24,865 bases of DNA, taken from Pavlovales sp. CCMP2436. Taxonomy: Eukaryota; Haptophyta; Pavlovophyceae; Pavlovales. The position numbers and the translations under genes were made by a program. This document shows, piece by piece, positions 8,645 through 16,388 of the stretch. The stretch's first letter is position 1, and each line of letters starts with the position of its first letter. The stretch is from positions 20,881 through 45,745 of the forward strand of contig MU631727.1 of the NCBI GenBank assembly GCA_026770615.1. The letters are read 5' to 3'. The notes under the pieces were generated by a model, which did not search any database, was not told the origin of the DNA, and saw only the letters and a program-made list of their open reading frames with translations.

Positions 8645-9022
8645 ATGTCCATCGCCTCCGCCGCCACGTACACCGTGACGCAGAGCGCGGGCGGCATCGT
8701 CATCGGCGCGCTCATCAACCAGGCGATCCCCGCCCTCGCCAACCTCGAGCCCATCGAGCAGACGATCGCGCTCGTGGCGCTGCAGGCGGTCCTCAACGGC
8801 GGGTCGGTCGCCGCGGGCATGTACCTCTTCAACCGCACCCAGAACGACCCGACCGGTGGGCTCATGTTCATCTGGGCGCTCATCGTCACGCAGCCGGGCC
8901 TGACCGATCGGATGCGGCTGCTTGCGTCCGAGCTCGGAGTGCACGTGCGACAGTATGCACCGACCGCGGCCGCTTCGGTCCTGAGCAGCGCCGCGATTCG
9001 TAATCCCGCCGAATCGTGCTGA
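8645..9022 (+). CDS. Small membrane protein, 125 residues
   Basis: Intact frame from ATG 8645 to TGA 9020-9022. Hydrophobic segments lie at about residues 15-33, 40-62 and 71-84, followed by a hydrophilic tail. Its last 137 bases overlap the 3' end of the VLTF3-like gene on the opposite strand, so one of the two C-termini is probably under little constraint. Small multi-span membrane proteins are common in polinton-like viruses and virophages, but I cannot assign this one to a named family. Confidence 0.6.
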   Translation: MSIASAATYTVTQSAGGIVIGALINQAIPALANLEPIEQTIALVALQAVLNGGSVAAGMYLFNRTQNDPTGGLMFIWALIVTQPGLTDRMRLLASELGVHVRQYAPTAAASVLSSAAIRNPAESC

Positions 9023-10022
9023 GCACGGCCTGGTCGGCGCGCACCGTCGCCATCTCGCGCAGGAGGCGCCGGTCGCTGTAGCCCGGCTGGCGTGCGCCGC
9101 GCGTGCGAGCGTGCAGCGCGGTCGCCGCCTCCGTGCAGTCGAGCGCCTCCCAGGTCGCGCGCAGGAGGTCCGTCTCGAGCCGCGGCCAGACCTCGGGCTT
9201 GAGGGCCACCGTGAGCCAGCGGAAGGCGCCCAGGTCGATCGGCGGGTGGCGCCACCCGTGGAAGTCGCAGATCAGGCCCCAGACGCGGTCGAGCTCCTCC
9301 CACTTGCCGCGCGTCTTCAGCTGCGGGAAGTGCGGAAAGACGTCGTCGCGGCCGAGCAGCTGCAGCAGCCGGAAAAGCAGGAAGTTGTAGTTGAGCAGGT
9401 TCTTGCGCGCCTGCTGCTTGAAGAGGCGGAAGGGCTCCTGCACGCCCTCGAAGATGCGCGCGAGGAGCAGCGTCTCGTTCTGCGTGATGGCCGGCGGCCG
9501 GTAGCACGTCACGCGGTTGATCACCTGCAGCCAGCTCTAGTTGTAGCGCTGCAGCTTGCACCGGCGCAGGAGCAGGCGCACCGATTCCTTGTCGAGCGTC
9601 TCCGGCCGCTCCTGCAGCAGCCACTCCACGATCAGCGCCCAGTCGGCCGGGCAGATGGGCGTCTCGAGCAAATGGTACTGCACGAGGCGCTCGTGCAGGT
9701 GGTGCACGGGCTTGTAGCCCTCACGCGTCGCGCAGGTGATCCGCTCGTGGTCCTCGAAGCAGTCGGCGAAGTGGTAGCGCGGGAACTGGACTAGGGCGCA
9801 CTCGCTGCAAAAGTGGTGAGAGCGCTCAGGGTCCAGAAAAACCGGGGCCAGGCACTCGCTGCACTGGTCTCCGCCGCGCTCAGCGTCAGTGCCACGTCCA
9901 CGCAGAAGCGCGAATAGGTCGCCCATGTCGCCCTCAGAAAGGTCGCCCGCCTCGAGCAGGTCCTCCAGACGCGCCTGATTAAGTGCCACCACGTCGCGCG
10001 CAGGGACGCGGCGCTTGCCCAT
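8886..10022 (-). pseudogene. VLTF3-like viral late transcription factor, one in-frame stop
   Basis: ATG 10022, frame open to TAG 8886-8888, cut once by TAG at 9537-9539 (one change from CAG), giving 378 codons. The N-terminus has a zinc-ribbon-like set Cys54, Cys57, Cys72, Cys75 (QCSECLAP and FCSECALVQF). The next block, YKPVHHLHERLVQ, corresponds to the conserved Y-K-R-x-x-H-F region of poxvirus VLTF3 (A2L) relatives. After the stop, a tract with NYNFLLFRLLQLLG, TRGKWEELDRVWGLICDFHGW and P-P-I-D matches the conserved C-terminal half of that family. VLTF3 activates late virus genes and is a hallmark of Nucleocytoviricota and relatives. The last 137 bases overlap the 8645 gene. Assignment rests on motif pattern alone. 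Confidence 0.75.
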
Positions 10023-10040
10023 AGCGAGGCCGACCGCGCG

Positions 10041-10048
10041 CTAATTTT
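10041..10048 (-). promoter_or_regulatory. AAWWTTCG-type motif before the VLTF3-like gene
   Basis: AAAATTAG on the minus strand, 18 bases upstream of ATG 10022. Further upstream an 11-base GTAAACGCCGA (plus strand) occurs twice, at about 10066-10076 and 10092-10102. Confidence 0.45.
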
Positions 10049-10211
10049 GGCTTATTTTTGTTGACGTAAACGCCGAATTTTTATTTTAAAGTAAACGCCG
10101 AGAACGTAACGGCCCTATGGACGGGCTGGCCGGGCCGTGATTGTGGTTGTAGAATTGCGCCAGTGCGCGGTCAGTGCGCGGTCAGTGGCACGAGCACGTC
10201 CTGCGCGCGGT

Positions 10212-10523
10212 TCATTTCACGGGTGCCGTGGTCTGCGGCATGAGCGCGTCCTGCACGTAGAAGGCGCCCACGTAGAAGAGCGCGCCGAGCCCAGCCGCCG
10301 AGAGGAGCGACGAGTTGATGCCGGTGAGCTGGGCGATGAGCACGGTGTAGGGGTACACCCGCCACGGGTAGACCACTGCGGCCGCCGTCACTGCCACGGC
10401 GCCAAACTGCGCGATGTGCGCCTTGCCCAAGGAGCCGCCGAGGAGCATGCCGGGCGGGAGGCTCGGCCGCGCGAAGTCGGCCGCGAAGCCGAGAGCGACT
10501 GCGGACAGAGCGACGGTTGCCAT
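10212..10523 (-). CDS. Small three-span membrane protein, 103 residues
   Basis: ATG 10523 to TGA 10212-10214. Hydrophobic segments lie near residues 2-16, 39-62 and 73-91; the latter two are connected by YPWRVYPY. Longer frames upstream use no ATG and read through AT-rich DNA, so I chose 10523. An AAATTTTG motif is 47 bases upstream, farther than usual; an out-of-frame ATG lies at the usual distance. Family not recognised; likely a virion or host-membrane protein. Confidence 0.6.
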   Translation of the reverse strand: MATVALSAVALGFAADFARPSLPPGMLLGGSLGKAHIAQFGAVAVTAAAVVYPWRVYPYTVLIAQLTGINSSLLSAAGLGALFYVGAFYVQDALMPQTTAPVK

Positions 10524-10570
10524 GGGTGCTTCTTGTTGGGTGCTTGTTGCATGCCGCCCAGAAAAAATCT

Positions 10571-10578
10571 CAAAATTT
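10571..10578 (-). promoter_or_regulatory. AAWWTTCG-like motif upstream of the 10523 gene
   Basis: AAATTTTG on the minus strand, 47 bases before ATG 10523. Weaker match and atypical spacing. Confidence 0.3.
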
Positions 10579-10664
10579 CGCGCGCACCGATCGCAATGAT
10601 GACGCGCGCGGGCGACTCGGCCGCGCACCCGATCGACCTCGACCTACGGCGCAGCGAGCGGCTG

Positions 10665-10913
10665 CTAGCTCGTGCTGTACGCGAGCGCGCAGAAGACGTC
10701 AAAGTCGAGGCGCGTGAGTAGGCCCGAGCGCAGGCCCGCGTGCTTGCAGTCGCCCCAGAGCACGAGCAGGTTGGAGTAGTACAGCGTCACGAACTCGTGC
10801 TGGCTGGCCCAGGGGCCTCGTCGCTTGCCTCGCACGGCTGGGTAGTGTCGCTCGTCTGCTCCGGCGGCTCGCTCGTCGGCTGCGTCGTGGTCGCTCTCGG
10901 CGGCGGGCGGCAT
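10665..10913 (-). CDS. Small protein overlapping the resolvase tail, 82 residues
   Basis: ATG 10913 to TAG 10665-10667. The first 127 bases overlap the resolvase C-terminal tail in another frame; the rest (QHEFVTLYYSNLLVLWGDC onward) has good GC-ending codons and no competing frame. The C-terminal 50 residues look folded, with many aromatic and hydrophobic residues. It may be a separate overlapping gene, or the original end of the resolvase reached after a frameshift. Family not recognised. Confidence 0.5.
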   Translation of the reverse strand: MPPAAESDHDAADERAAGADERHYPAVRGKRRGPWASQHEFVTLYYSNLLVLWGDCKHAGLRSGLLTRLDFDVFCALAYSTS

Positions 10914-11392
10914 GCTGCTCCACAGACTCGGCTGCCGAAAGAGTGCGCGAGCAGGTAGCTGTCCGCCAGGTCGTCGCGCTTGCGGCTCGCCTCGAAGCGC
11001 GCGCGCCACGGGTCGTCGAGGGCCTCGAGGCGCTTCGACACGTACTCCACCGCGGCGAGCTTGTTCAGGCGGTAATCGCCGCGGCTCAGCCCAAAGGCCG
11101 CCTTGACCGTGCGCGCGTGCACCACCGTGCACCGGCCGAAGTAGCTCAGGTGGAGCAAGGCCTCGATGATCCGCATGTTGGCGCGCAGCTGCTTCTCGAT
11201 CACGACGTGATCCGCGCGTGCGAAGAGCGCCTCGTGCTTGTCGGTGAACGCGCGCACGAGGCGCACATTGCTCGCCGGCTCGTACTTGGTGTCCAGGCAG
11301 AGCGGATCGTTGGCCCAGTCCACGATCCGGCCGTTCTCGGTGACGCAGTAGGAGATGCTGCGGATGCCCACGTCGATCGCCACGAGGAGCAT
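10787..11392 (-). CDS. RuvC/A22-like Holliday junction resolvase
   Basis: Intact 201-residue frame from ATG 11392 to TGA 10787-10789. The RNase H-fold resolvase signature is complete: Asp7 in AIDVG, Glu66 in VVIEKQ, and Asp140/Asp141/Asp144 in KRDDLADS. Poxvirus A22-type enzymes of this family resolve branched or concatemeric DNA before packaging, and relatives occur in Nucleocytoviricota. The catalytic domain ends near residue 152; the remaining 49 residues are low complexity (Thr/Pro/Glu-rich) and overlap the 10913 gene. GTG codons precede the ATG, but I take ATG 11392 because a CTTTTTCG motif lies 19 bases upstream. This is one of the few apparently undamaged conserved enzymes of the element. 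Confidence 0.82.
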   Translation of the reverse strand: MLLVAIDVGIRSISYCVTENGRIVDWANDPLCLDTKYEPASNVRLVRAFTDKHEALFARADHVVIEKQLRANMRIIEALLHLSYFGRCTVVHARTVKAAFGLSRGDYRLNKLAAVEYVSKRLEALDDPWRARFEASRKRDDLADSYLLAHSFGSRVCGAACRPPPRATTTQPTSEPPEQTSDTTQPCEASDEAPGPASTSS

Positions 11393-11411
11393 GGCCACCA
11401 CACGGCGGCCG

Positions 11412-11419
11412 CGAAAAAG
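11412..11419 (-). promoter_or_regulatory. AAWWTTCG-like motif before the resolvase
   Basis: CTTTTTCG on the minus strand, 19 bases upstream of ATG 11392. Confidence 0.35.
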
Positions 11420-11551
11420 TTAGTCCGCGTAGTCGCCGAAAGGCCTTACGGATTGAAGTTTCCTAAGCTCAAGCACGAGGAATGTACCGAATGCGACCAA
11501 TCCGGAGGCCGTGACCGAGAGGACGGCCACTCCCAAGATCAGGTCGAGCAT
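11420..11551 (-). CDS. 43-residue single-span membrane protein
   Basis: ATG 11551 to TAA 11420-11422. Nearly half of the protein is one hydrophobic segment (residues 2-28, LDLILGVAVLSVTASGLVAF onward), followed by a short charged tail. AATTTTCG lies 15 bases upstream of the ATG, the normal spacing in this element. It lies 27 bases ahead of the resolvase start on the same strand. Too short for family assignment. Confidence 0.55.
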   Translation of the reverse strand: MLDLILGVAVLSVTASGLVAFGTFLVLELRKLQSVRPFGDYAD

Positions 11552-11566
11552 GCTGCCAAGCGCGCG

Positions 11567-11574
11567 CGAAAATT
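11567..11574 (-). promoter_or_regulatory. AAWWTTCG motif before the 43-residue protein
   Basis: AATTTTCG on the minus strand, 15 bases upstream of ATG 11551, directly beside the left arm of the inverted repeat. Confidence 0.5.
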
Positions 11575-11858
11575 GGTGATGCGGTGATGCGGTGAAGGGT
11601 TCCTGGAGAAGTTTTCCCTGGGCGTTTTACTGGTGATGCGGTGATGCGCGCAAAGACGCGCACCACCACCCATCACCACCTGTTCGCGTACTGAAACCCC
11701 TACTGCGGACCCCCGTTTTTGGTGATGTGGTGATGCGTTTCTTCCAAAAAAAAGGTTTTGGGATTATTTTTAAGGGATAGGTAGGGCCCTGGGCACCACC
11801 CAAGAAAACGCCCCGGGAGAACTTCTCCAGGAACCCTACACCGCATCACCGCATCACC
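11575..11858. repeat. Inverted repeat with 54-base arms around a conserved core
   Basis: Left arm 11575-11628 and right arm 11805-11858 are near reverse complements, including TTCCTGGAGAAGTT. Both arms begin with GGTGATGCGGTGATGC-type units. The spacer holds the core GTTCGCGTACTGA (11682-11694), CTACTGCGGAC (11700-11710) and CGTTTTTGGTGA (11714-11725). The same core occurs in the 16389-16716 repeat. The structure fills the whole gap between the HUH-like gene's stop and the 11551 gene's promoter. It could be a hairpin terminator, a recombination or replication site, or a small mobile repeat. Confidence 0.85.
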
Positions 11859-11872
11859 ACATCGGCGCATCA

Positions 11873-14800
11873 TCACGCCTCCTCCTCCTCGTCCGCCTCC
11901 GCCTCCGCCTCCTCATCCGCCTGCTGCTGCTGCTGCTGCTGCATTAGGTTGAAGTTGCCGAGGCCCAGGCTCTGCAAGAACGCATTGTTGCTCGCGATGG
12001 TCGCCTGTCGATCGACCTCGTAGTTCGCGTGCGGGTTGATCGGGTCCTCCTCCTCCTGCTCCTCCCCCTCCGCTCTGGGGGGCCTCGATGTCTCCTCCTC
12101 CGCGATGAAGGTCCCGGTGATCGCATTCACCACGTGCGCATTGCGCGAGATCGGCGTCAGCGGTGGCTGGTGGTACAGCTCGGAGCCCCTGCTCCGGGTG
12201 CCCAACCGGTCCGATGCCAGGCCGCCGATCGAGGAGGGGAGTCGCGGCTGCCCGAGCGTCGCGCGCCCGTGCGAGATGGTCGCGGGCGTCTTCGCCGCCT
12301 CTGCGCGCCGCGCCGCGTTCATGAAGCCGATCGCCTGCTTCTTGACGTACGCCTCCGCCACGTAGTTCTGCGCGTCCTTTGCGATGAGCTTCACGTCGAG
12401 GTGCGGCCGCTCCCACGGCTGCACGAAGTCGTAGCCGGACTGGTCGCGCATGTAGTATGGGCCGGGCGTCCCGGGCGTCGGCTGGTAGAGCGCGCCCGAC
12501 TAGCAGCCCAAGAAGCACGTGATAAACGCGCGCTGGTCGAAGGCGATCTTGCTCACGTGCTTGATGTCGGGCAGCATGTGGAAAAGGAAGAGCCTCGCCA
12601 CCGGGCCCACCTCGATGCCCACCTGGCTGTTAGCCGAGAGCATCACGTCGTCGAACAGGTCGCTCGCGTACTCGTCGCCGAGGAAGAGCGACCCGGGCAC
12701 CGCCTTCTCGTACGGGTGCGCGTCCGAGCCCTCGTGCAGGTCCGCCAGCGTGTAGGCGCGCCCCTCCTTCTCGTCTCAAAACAGCTTGACCTTGCCAGCC
12801 GGGTCCGCGTCGAGCGCGAGCGACGCGAGGTACTCGGGCTTGGTGAAGGTAGCGCGCTCGTTCACGTAGTGGCCCACGCCCGTCGTGGACGCGCCCGCCT
12901 TGTTGGGCGCCCAGGTCTGCCAGCCCTTGTTGACCTTGCTCCAGATCAGCCCGAAGTGCAGCACGCGCCGGAGGTGCTCGCGGCCGACGTCGCTCAGCAG
13001 CGCGGTGCACGCGCCCGCCATCTGCTTCATCACGTGCGCGTTGTGCGGCTCGTTCCACGTGGCGCGCCGGTGCAGCACGAACGTGATCAGGAACTTGCTC
13101 TGCTGCACGCTGCGGCCCTGCATCTTGGTCAGCTCCTTGCGTGCGGCCGAGATCTGGAAGCCCGGGTGCCACGCGGTCTTCACGTGCCGCACGACGCGCA
13201 GGAACTCGTAGCCGGGGTCCTCGTCGATGTCCAGCTGTGCCGTCTCCGGGTGCTCGAGGTGCTCGGCGCGCTGGTGGTGCGTCGCCGCCAGCTGCTCGAG
13301 CGCGGCGGCCAGCTCGAAGGAGAGCGGGCCGGTGCGCTTGCCGTCGAGCAGGGCGATTGCCTGCTTGACGATCGAGCGGTGCTTGGCGAGCGCCACCGCC
13401 TTCGAGGCCACCGGGTTGATCAGCCCGGAGCGCAAGTCGCCGACCGTGACCTTGATCGTGATCTTGGGGCGCGGTGCGTTCGGCGCGCGCGACGGCGGGC
13501 GCACGAGCGCGAGGAACTGCTCGTTGTCGATGCGGCCCTCGCGCAGGAGCGTGCGCGGGTCGTAGGGCACGAGGTCCTCGTTGAACGAGGCGGCACGCGG
13601 CCCGGTCGCGCGCCTGACGCCGCGCATCGCGTTACTCCGCCGGCGCGCGTTCCCGTCGGGGCCGATCGACGCCCGGAAAGCCGCCTCCTCCTCGTCCAGC
13701 TGCTCGGCGGTCCAGCCGAGCTCGCGCTTGATGCGCTCGTTCATCTCGGCGCGGGCGGCGCGCGTCCGCTCCGCCTCGAACGTGCGCTTCCGGGCGGGCA
13801 CGCGCTCCGAGGGCGGGAGGCCGTGGATCGTCGTCGCGGTGTACTCGTCCAGCAGCTGGAACTCCTTTTTGCGCAGCGTGAGGCCGCACTCGAAGCACAG
13901 GTTGCTGTTGGCGCGCGGGTGGTTGAAGCGGTAGAGGCGCACCTTGGGCACTGCCCCGGGCCCGCGGCTGCCGGCGCCAAAACTCACAGCCGACTCGAGC
14001 TGGGCCGGGTGCGGGTTGGGGTAGCGCACGACCACCACGAGCTTGCGTGGCGCCTACTCGTCCTGGTCCTCGAAGTCGTCCTCGCCCGCCTCACGCTGCG
14101 CCTCATCCTCGAGGTCCCTGGCCTTCCCGCGCGCCACTACGAAGACCGAGCCCGTCTCCCACTCGCCGTCGCCGTCGCCCAGCTTCTTGATATCGACCTT
14201 CGTCCCGAAAGGGGGCAGCGCCTCGTTGTCCACGAAGCGCGTCAGCTTCTCGAACTGCTCGTCCACCTTGTCCGGCTCCCACTCCAGCTTGTGCTCCTTC
14301 AGCTCTGTCTGCGCCGCTAGCCCGTCGGGCGCGCGCTGGTTCTGCGTGAACTCCTGTGCGGCCAGCAGTATCTCGTCGAGCCGCGTGGTGCGGCGCGAGT
14401 CGACGATGTGGAAGTGCGTCGGCTCCCAGAAGAGCCGCTGGCAGCGCAGGCACCCGGCGCTGAACCCTTCGCCCTCGCGCAACACGGCCTGGTAGCGCTG
14501 GAAGGGCAGCGACCGGCGGTGCATCTCCGACTGAACGTACGCGGAGCGCATCGGCACCGTGGCCGTGGGCTGCACCGGGTTCGCGATCGCCGCTCATGTG
14601 CCCGCCTGCGTGAGGTACGCCTCGACCGACGCCTCGAATTCCGCCGGCCAGGACGCCTTGGCGCCTTAGGTCGAGCTGGCGGCGCCGCTGCGCGAGCAAC
14701 GGGCGCTCTGCTCGCGCATCCACAGCTCCGGCTGCTTCTTCTCGTTCACGATGTAGGCGAGCACCGCCGCGCGCTTCTGCTCATCCGCGTTCAGCCGGCG

Positions 14801-15298
14801 GTCGGGCTTCCGCTTGCCATACGAAGGCGGCGTCGAGGCCGTCGGGTCGTGCGTGGCCGTCTCGAACATGTCCTTGTGCGTCACGACCGTTCCAACCGCC
14901 TCGATCCGCGTGGCCGCCAGCACCTGCTTGGGGTTGCGCGACCCGGCCGTGGCGTAACTCGTCGCGACCGAAGGCGCATCCACTCCCAGGAACCAGGCGA
15001 TCAGCGCGCACTGCCACTTGACGGCGTAGTTCAGCCGCCCGGGCAGCGTGCCGATGAAGGCCGCGCCCTGCGTGTGTTGCCGCATGGCGCTCCGGGCGAG
15101 CGCCTCGAGGTCCGCGGTGGGCAAGTTGTAGAACTCCACGATGGCCGCTTGCGAGGCGGGCCCGTCGGTGGCCAGCGCCTGCCTCTGCGCGTCGCCGTTC
15201 GGCTTCTTCTCGGCGATCATCTTCGAGAACCACGCGCGCGGCGGCTGGTTCTTGAGCACGGTCTGCGCCTTGGGCGGCTGGTTTTTCTTGGGCGGCAT
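11873..15298 (-). pseudogene. Very large protein with C-terminal HUH-endonuclease-like domain, five in-frame stops
   Basis: A single frame of 1142 codons from ATG 15298 to TGA 11873-11875. It is broken by TAA 14666-14668, TGA 14594-14596, TAG 14054-14056, TGA 12776-12778 and TAG 12500-12502, with no frameshift. Order: basic Lys/Pro-rich start (MPPKKNQPPK); a helical region; a Cys/His cluster CLRCQRLFWEPTHFH (near 14430); a second CxxC (LCFECG, near 13890); then the C-terminal domain. That domain has VGIEVGPV, then RLFLFHML, KHVSKI, a DVKLI segment and AYVKKQ (Tyr codon 12347-12349), an order I associate with HUH rolling-circle endonucleases of algal viruses. In this copy the first His of the HUH triad is Leu (LFH, 12579-12587). 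It ends in a poly-Gln and acidic tail. A split into several genes is possible, but shared frame and codon use favour one. Confidence 0.5.
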
Positions 15299-15317
15299 TG
15301 CTCTCAACTACTGGCCC

Positions 15318-15327
15318 CGAATTTTCT
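15318..15327. promoter_or_regulatory. Shared bidirectional AAWWTTCG motif
   Basis: The sequence CGAATTTTCT reads AAAATTCG on the minus strand, 19 bases before ATG 15298, and AATTTTCT on the plus strand, 15 bases before ATG 15343. One near-palindromic site may therefore serve divergent transcripts. Confidence 0.45.
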
Positions 15328-15342
15328 GGAGCACCTCTCAGG

Positions 15343-15411
15343 ATGTCGATCGTCGAGCCGCCCGTCGTTTCCTTCGTGACGCACGCCTTCGTCCCGGACG
15401 TACGCCTCTAA
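15343..15411 (+). CDS. Possible 22-residue mini-ORF
   Basis: ATG 15343 to TAA 15409-15411, reading MSIVEPPVVSFVTHAFVPDV plus two residues. Evidence is limited to GC-ending codons and the upstream motif at the usual spacing. It may be a short peptide gene, a leader or a chance frame. Confidence 0.25.
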   Translation: MSIVEPPVVSFVTHAFVPDVRL

Positions 15412-15458
15412 CTTGTCTTCTTTTTTTAAAAAAAGTAATTGCTTATGCTCATCGTCTC

Positions 15459-15845
15459 ATGCGCTCAAATCTGCAGGAGGAGGAGGTGCCCGACCTAGTG
15501 CCACCGCCGCTCGTGCGCACCGTAGTCAAGCGCAGGGTACCCAAGGCCGCCAAGGTCGACTTCGCCGTCCCACCGCCCCCGCCGCCGCTCGAGCTGCTCG
15601 TCCCACCCCCTCCGCCGCCGCTGGACGAGGACGCCTATGCCTTCGAGGAGGCCGTCGAGCATGTTGGCGCCGAGTGCATCGTCGTCGAGCAGGCTGATGC
15701 CGGCCTCATCTGCGCGGTCGCACTGGGAGTCGCGCCTCGTCGCCGTCCTCGTCCTGCTCTGCCGCAACCACCTGCGCCCCACCCAGGTCTTCTGCGAGGC
15801 CATCTAATCCGCTCTAGTCCGGTTGTCCGCTCTAGTCCGCTCTAG
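15459..15845 (+). CDS. Proline-rich acidic protein, 128 residues
   Basis: ATG 15459 follows an AT-rich leader (T-run then A-run at 15421-15434). Residues 35-55 hold two copies of a VPPPPPPL motif from a short DNA duplication. A hydrophobic stretch lies near residues 72-92 (AECIVVEQADAGLICAVALG). The last 15 residues read through a simple repeat, which suggests the real end has been lost or lies in another frame. The 15697-15807 frame gives a better end. Family not recognised. Confidence 0.45.
   Translation: MRSNLQEEEVPDLVPPPLVRTVVKRRVPKAAKVDFAVPPPPPPLELLVPPPPPPLDEDAYAFEEAVEHVGAECIVVEQADAGLICAVALGVAPRRRPRPALPQPPAPHPGLLRGHLIRSSPVVRSSPL
15697..15807 (+). CDS. Alternative frame: 36-residue membrane protein or true C-terminus of the preceding gene
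   Basis: ATG 15697 to TAA 15805-15807. It has a hydrophobic segment RLVAVLVLLC and a hydrophilic tail ending just before the CTCTAGTCCG repeat. Either it is a separate overlapping gene, or a one-base indel near 15690-15725 has split the original 15459 gene. Confidence 0.35.
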   Translation: MPASSARSHWESRLVAVLVLLCRNHLRPTQVFCEAI

Positions 15846-15868
15846 TCGCTAGTCGCTAGTCCGCTCTT
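15808..15868. repeat. Short CTCTAGTCCG-type tandem repeat
   Basis: Repeated CCGCTCTAGT and CGCTAGT units between convergent genes. Confidence 0.7.
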
Positions 15869-15872
15869 GGGC

Positions 15873-16055
15873 TCACGGGGCCCAAGGCAGCACCGAGAAG
15901 CCAGGCGGTGGAGTCGGCGCCCACGGCTTCTCGACCGGCGCCGGCGGTGGGGGCTCCCTGAGCCGCTCGTGCGTAGTCCAGGCCAGATGGATGAGGCCCA
16001 GCAAGAAGAGAGCGCTACCGACCTCCGTCACCACGCGCTCAATCGTGGCCAGCAT
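15873..16055 (-). CDS. 60-residue single-span membrane protein with Pro-rich tail
   Basis: ATG 16055 to stop 15873-15875. A hydrophobic segment lies at residues 13-27 (GSALFLLGLIHLAWT), then a Pro-rich tail (LREPPPPAPVEKPWAP). A longer frame from ATG 16109 exists, but AAAATTAT lies 18 bases before 16055 at the usual spacing, so I prefer the shorter form. Its first 17 bases overlap the end of the 16317 gene. Confidence 0.55.
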   Translation of the reverse strand: MLATIERVVTEVGSALFLLGLIHLAWTTHERLREPPPPAPVEKPWAPTPPPGFSVLPWAP

Positions 16056-16317
16056 CCCCGTGCATGGCCTCAGATAATTTTGGCGTGGCGCGGTAGGCGT
16101 CAAAGGCATCGCGCTGCTCGAATGTAACGGACTCCGGGTCGAAGCGGCTCGCGTTCTCCACGCCCGCCGGGCGCTTCTCCGTCGCGATGACGGCGGACGT
16201 GATCGAGGAGAGCGCCTCCGCGTGCAACTGGGCGTGGCGCTCGAGCGCTTTCCATGCAGAGGGCTCGGACAGATTGTACTTGCCGCGCAGACGTCCCTCG
16301 AACACGTGCTGCAGCAT
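16039..16317 (-). CDS. Hydrophilic helical protein, 92 residues
   Basis: ATG 16317 to stop 16039-16041. The protein is charged and mostly helical by composition (AWKALERHAQLHAEALSSIT). AAAATTCG lies 17 bases upstream. It is followed by the overlapping 16055 membrane gene on the same strand. No family recognised. Confidence 0.6.
   Translation of the reverse strand: MLQHVFEGRLRGKYNLSEPSAWKALERHAQLHAEALSSITSAVIATEKRPAGVENASRFDPESVTFEQRDAFDAYRATPKLSEAMHGDAGHD
16074..16081 (-). promoter_or_regulatory. AAWWTTCG-type motif before the 16055 gene
   Basis: AAAATTAT on the minus strand, 18 bases upstream of ATG 16055 and inside the 16317 gene. Confidence 0.4.
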
Positions 16318-16334
16318 ATCTCTGCCGAAGGCTA

Positions 16335-16342
16335 CGAATTTT
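16335..16342 (-). promoter_or_regulatory. AAWWTTCG motif before the 16317 gene
   Basis: AAAATTCG on the minus strand, 17 bases upstream of ATG 16317. Confidence 0.5.
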
Positions 16343-16388
16343 AATTGCTCTTCTCCTCTAAAGCCTTAAGCGCAGCCTGAGCGGATTT

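Noticed and set aside
10137..10721. 194-codon plus-strand frame
   Set aside because: Antisense to the 10212-10523 and 10665-10913 genes, lacks an ATG start and has shadow-like composition.
12029..14320. 763-codon plus-strand open frame
   Set aside because: It is the antisense shadow of the GC-rich 11873-15298 gene; its composition is Arg/Leu/Val-rich and shows no domain, while the minus frame shows Cys clusters and HUH-like order.
953..15298. Reassigned genetic code explaining the in-frame stops
   Set aside because: TAG, TGA and TAA all occur as internal stops, and intact neighbours end with the same codons.
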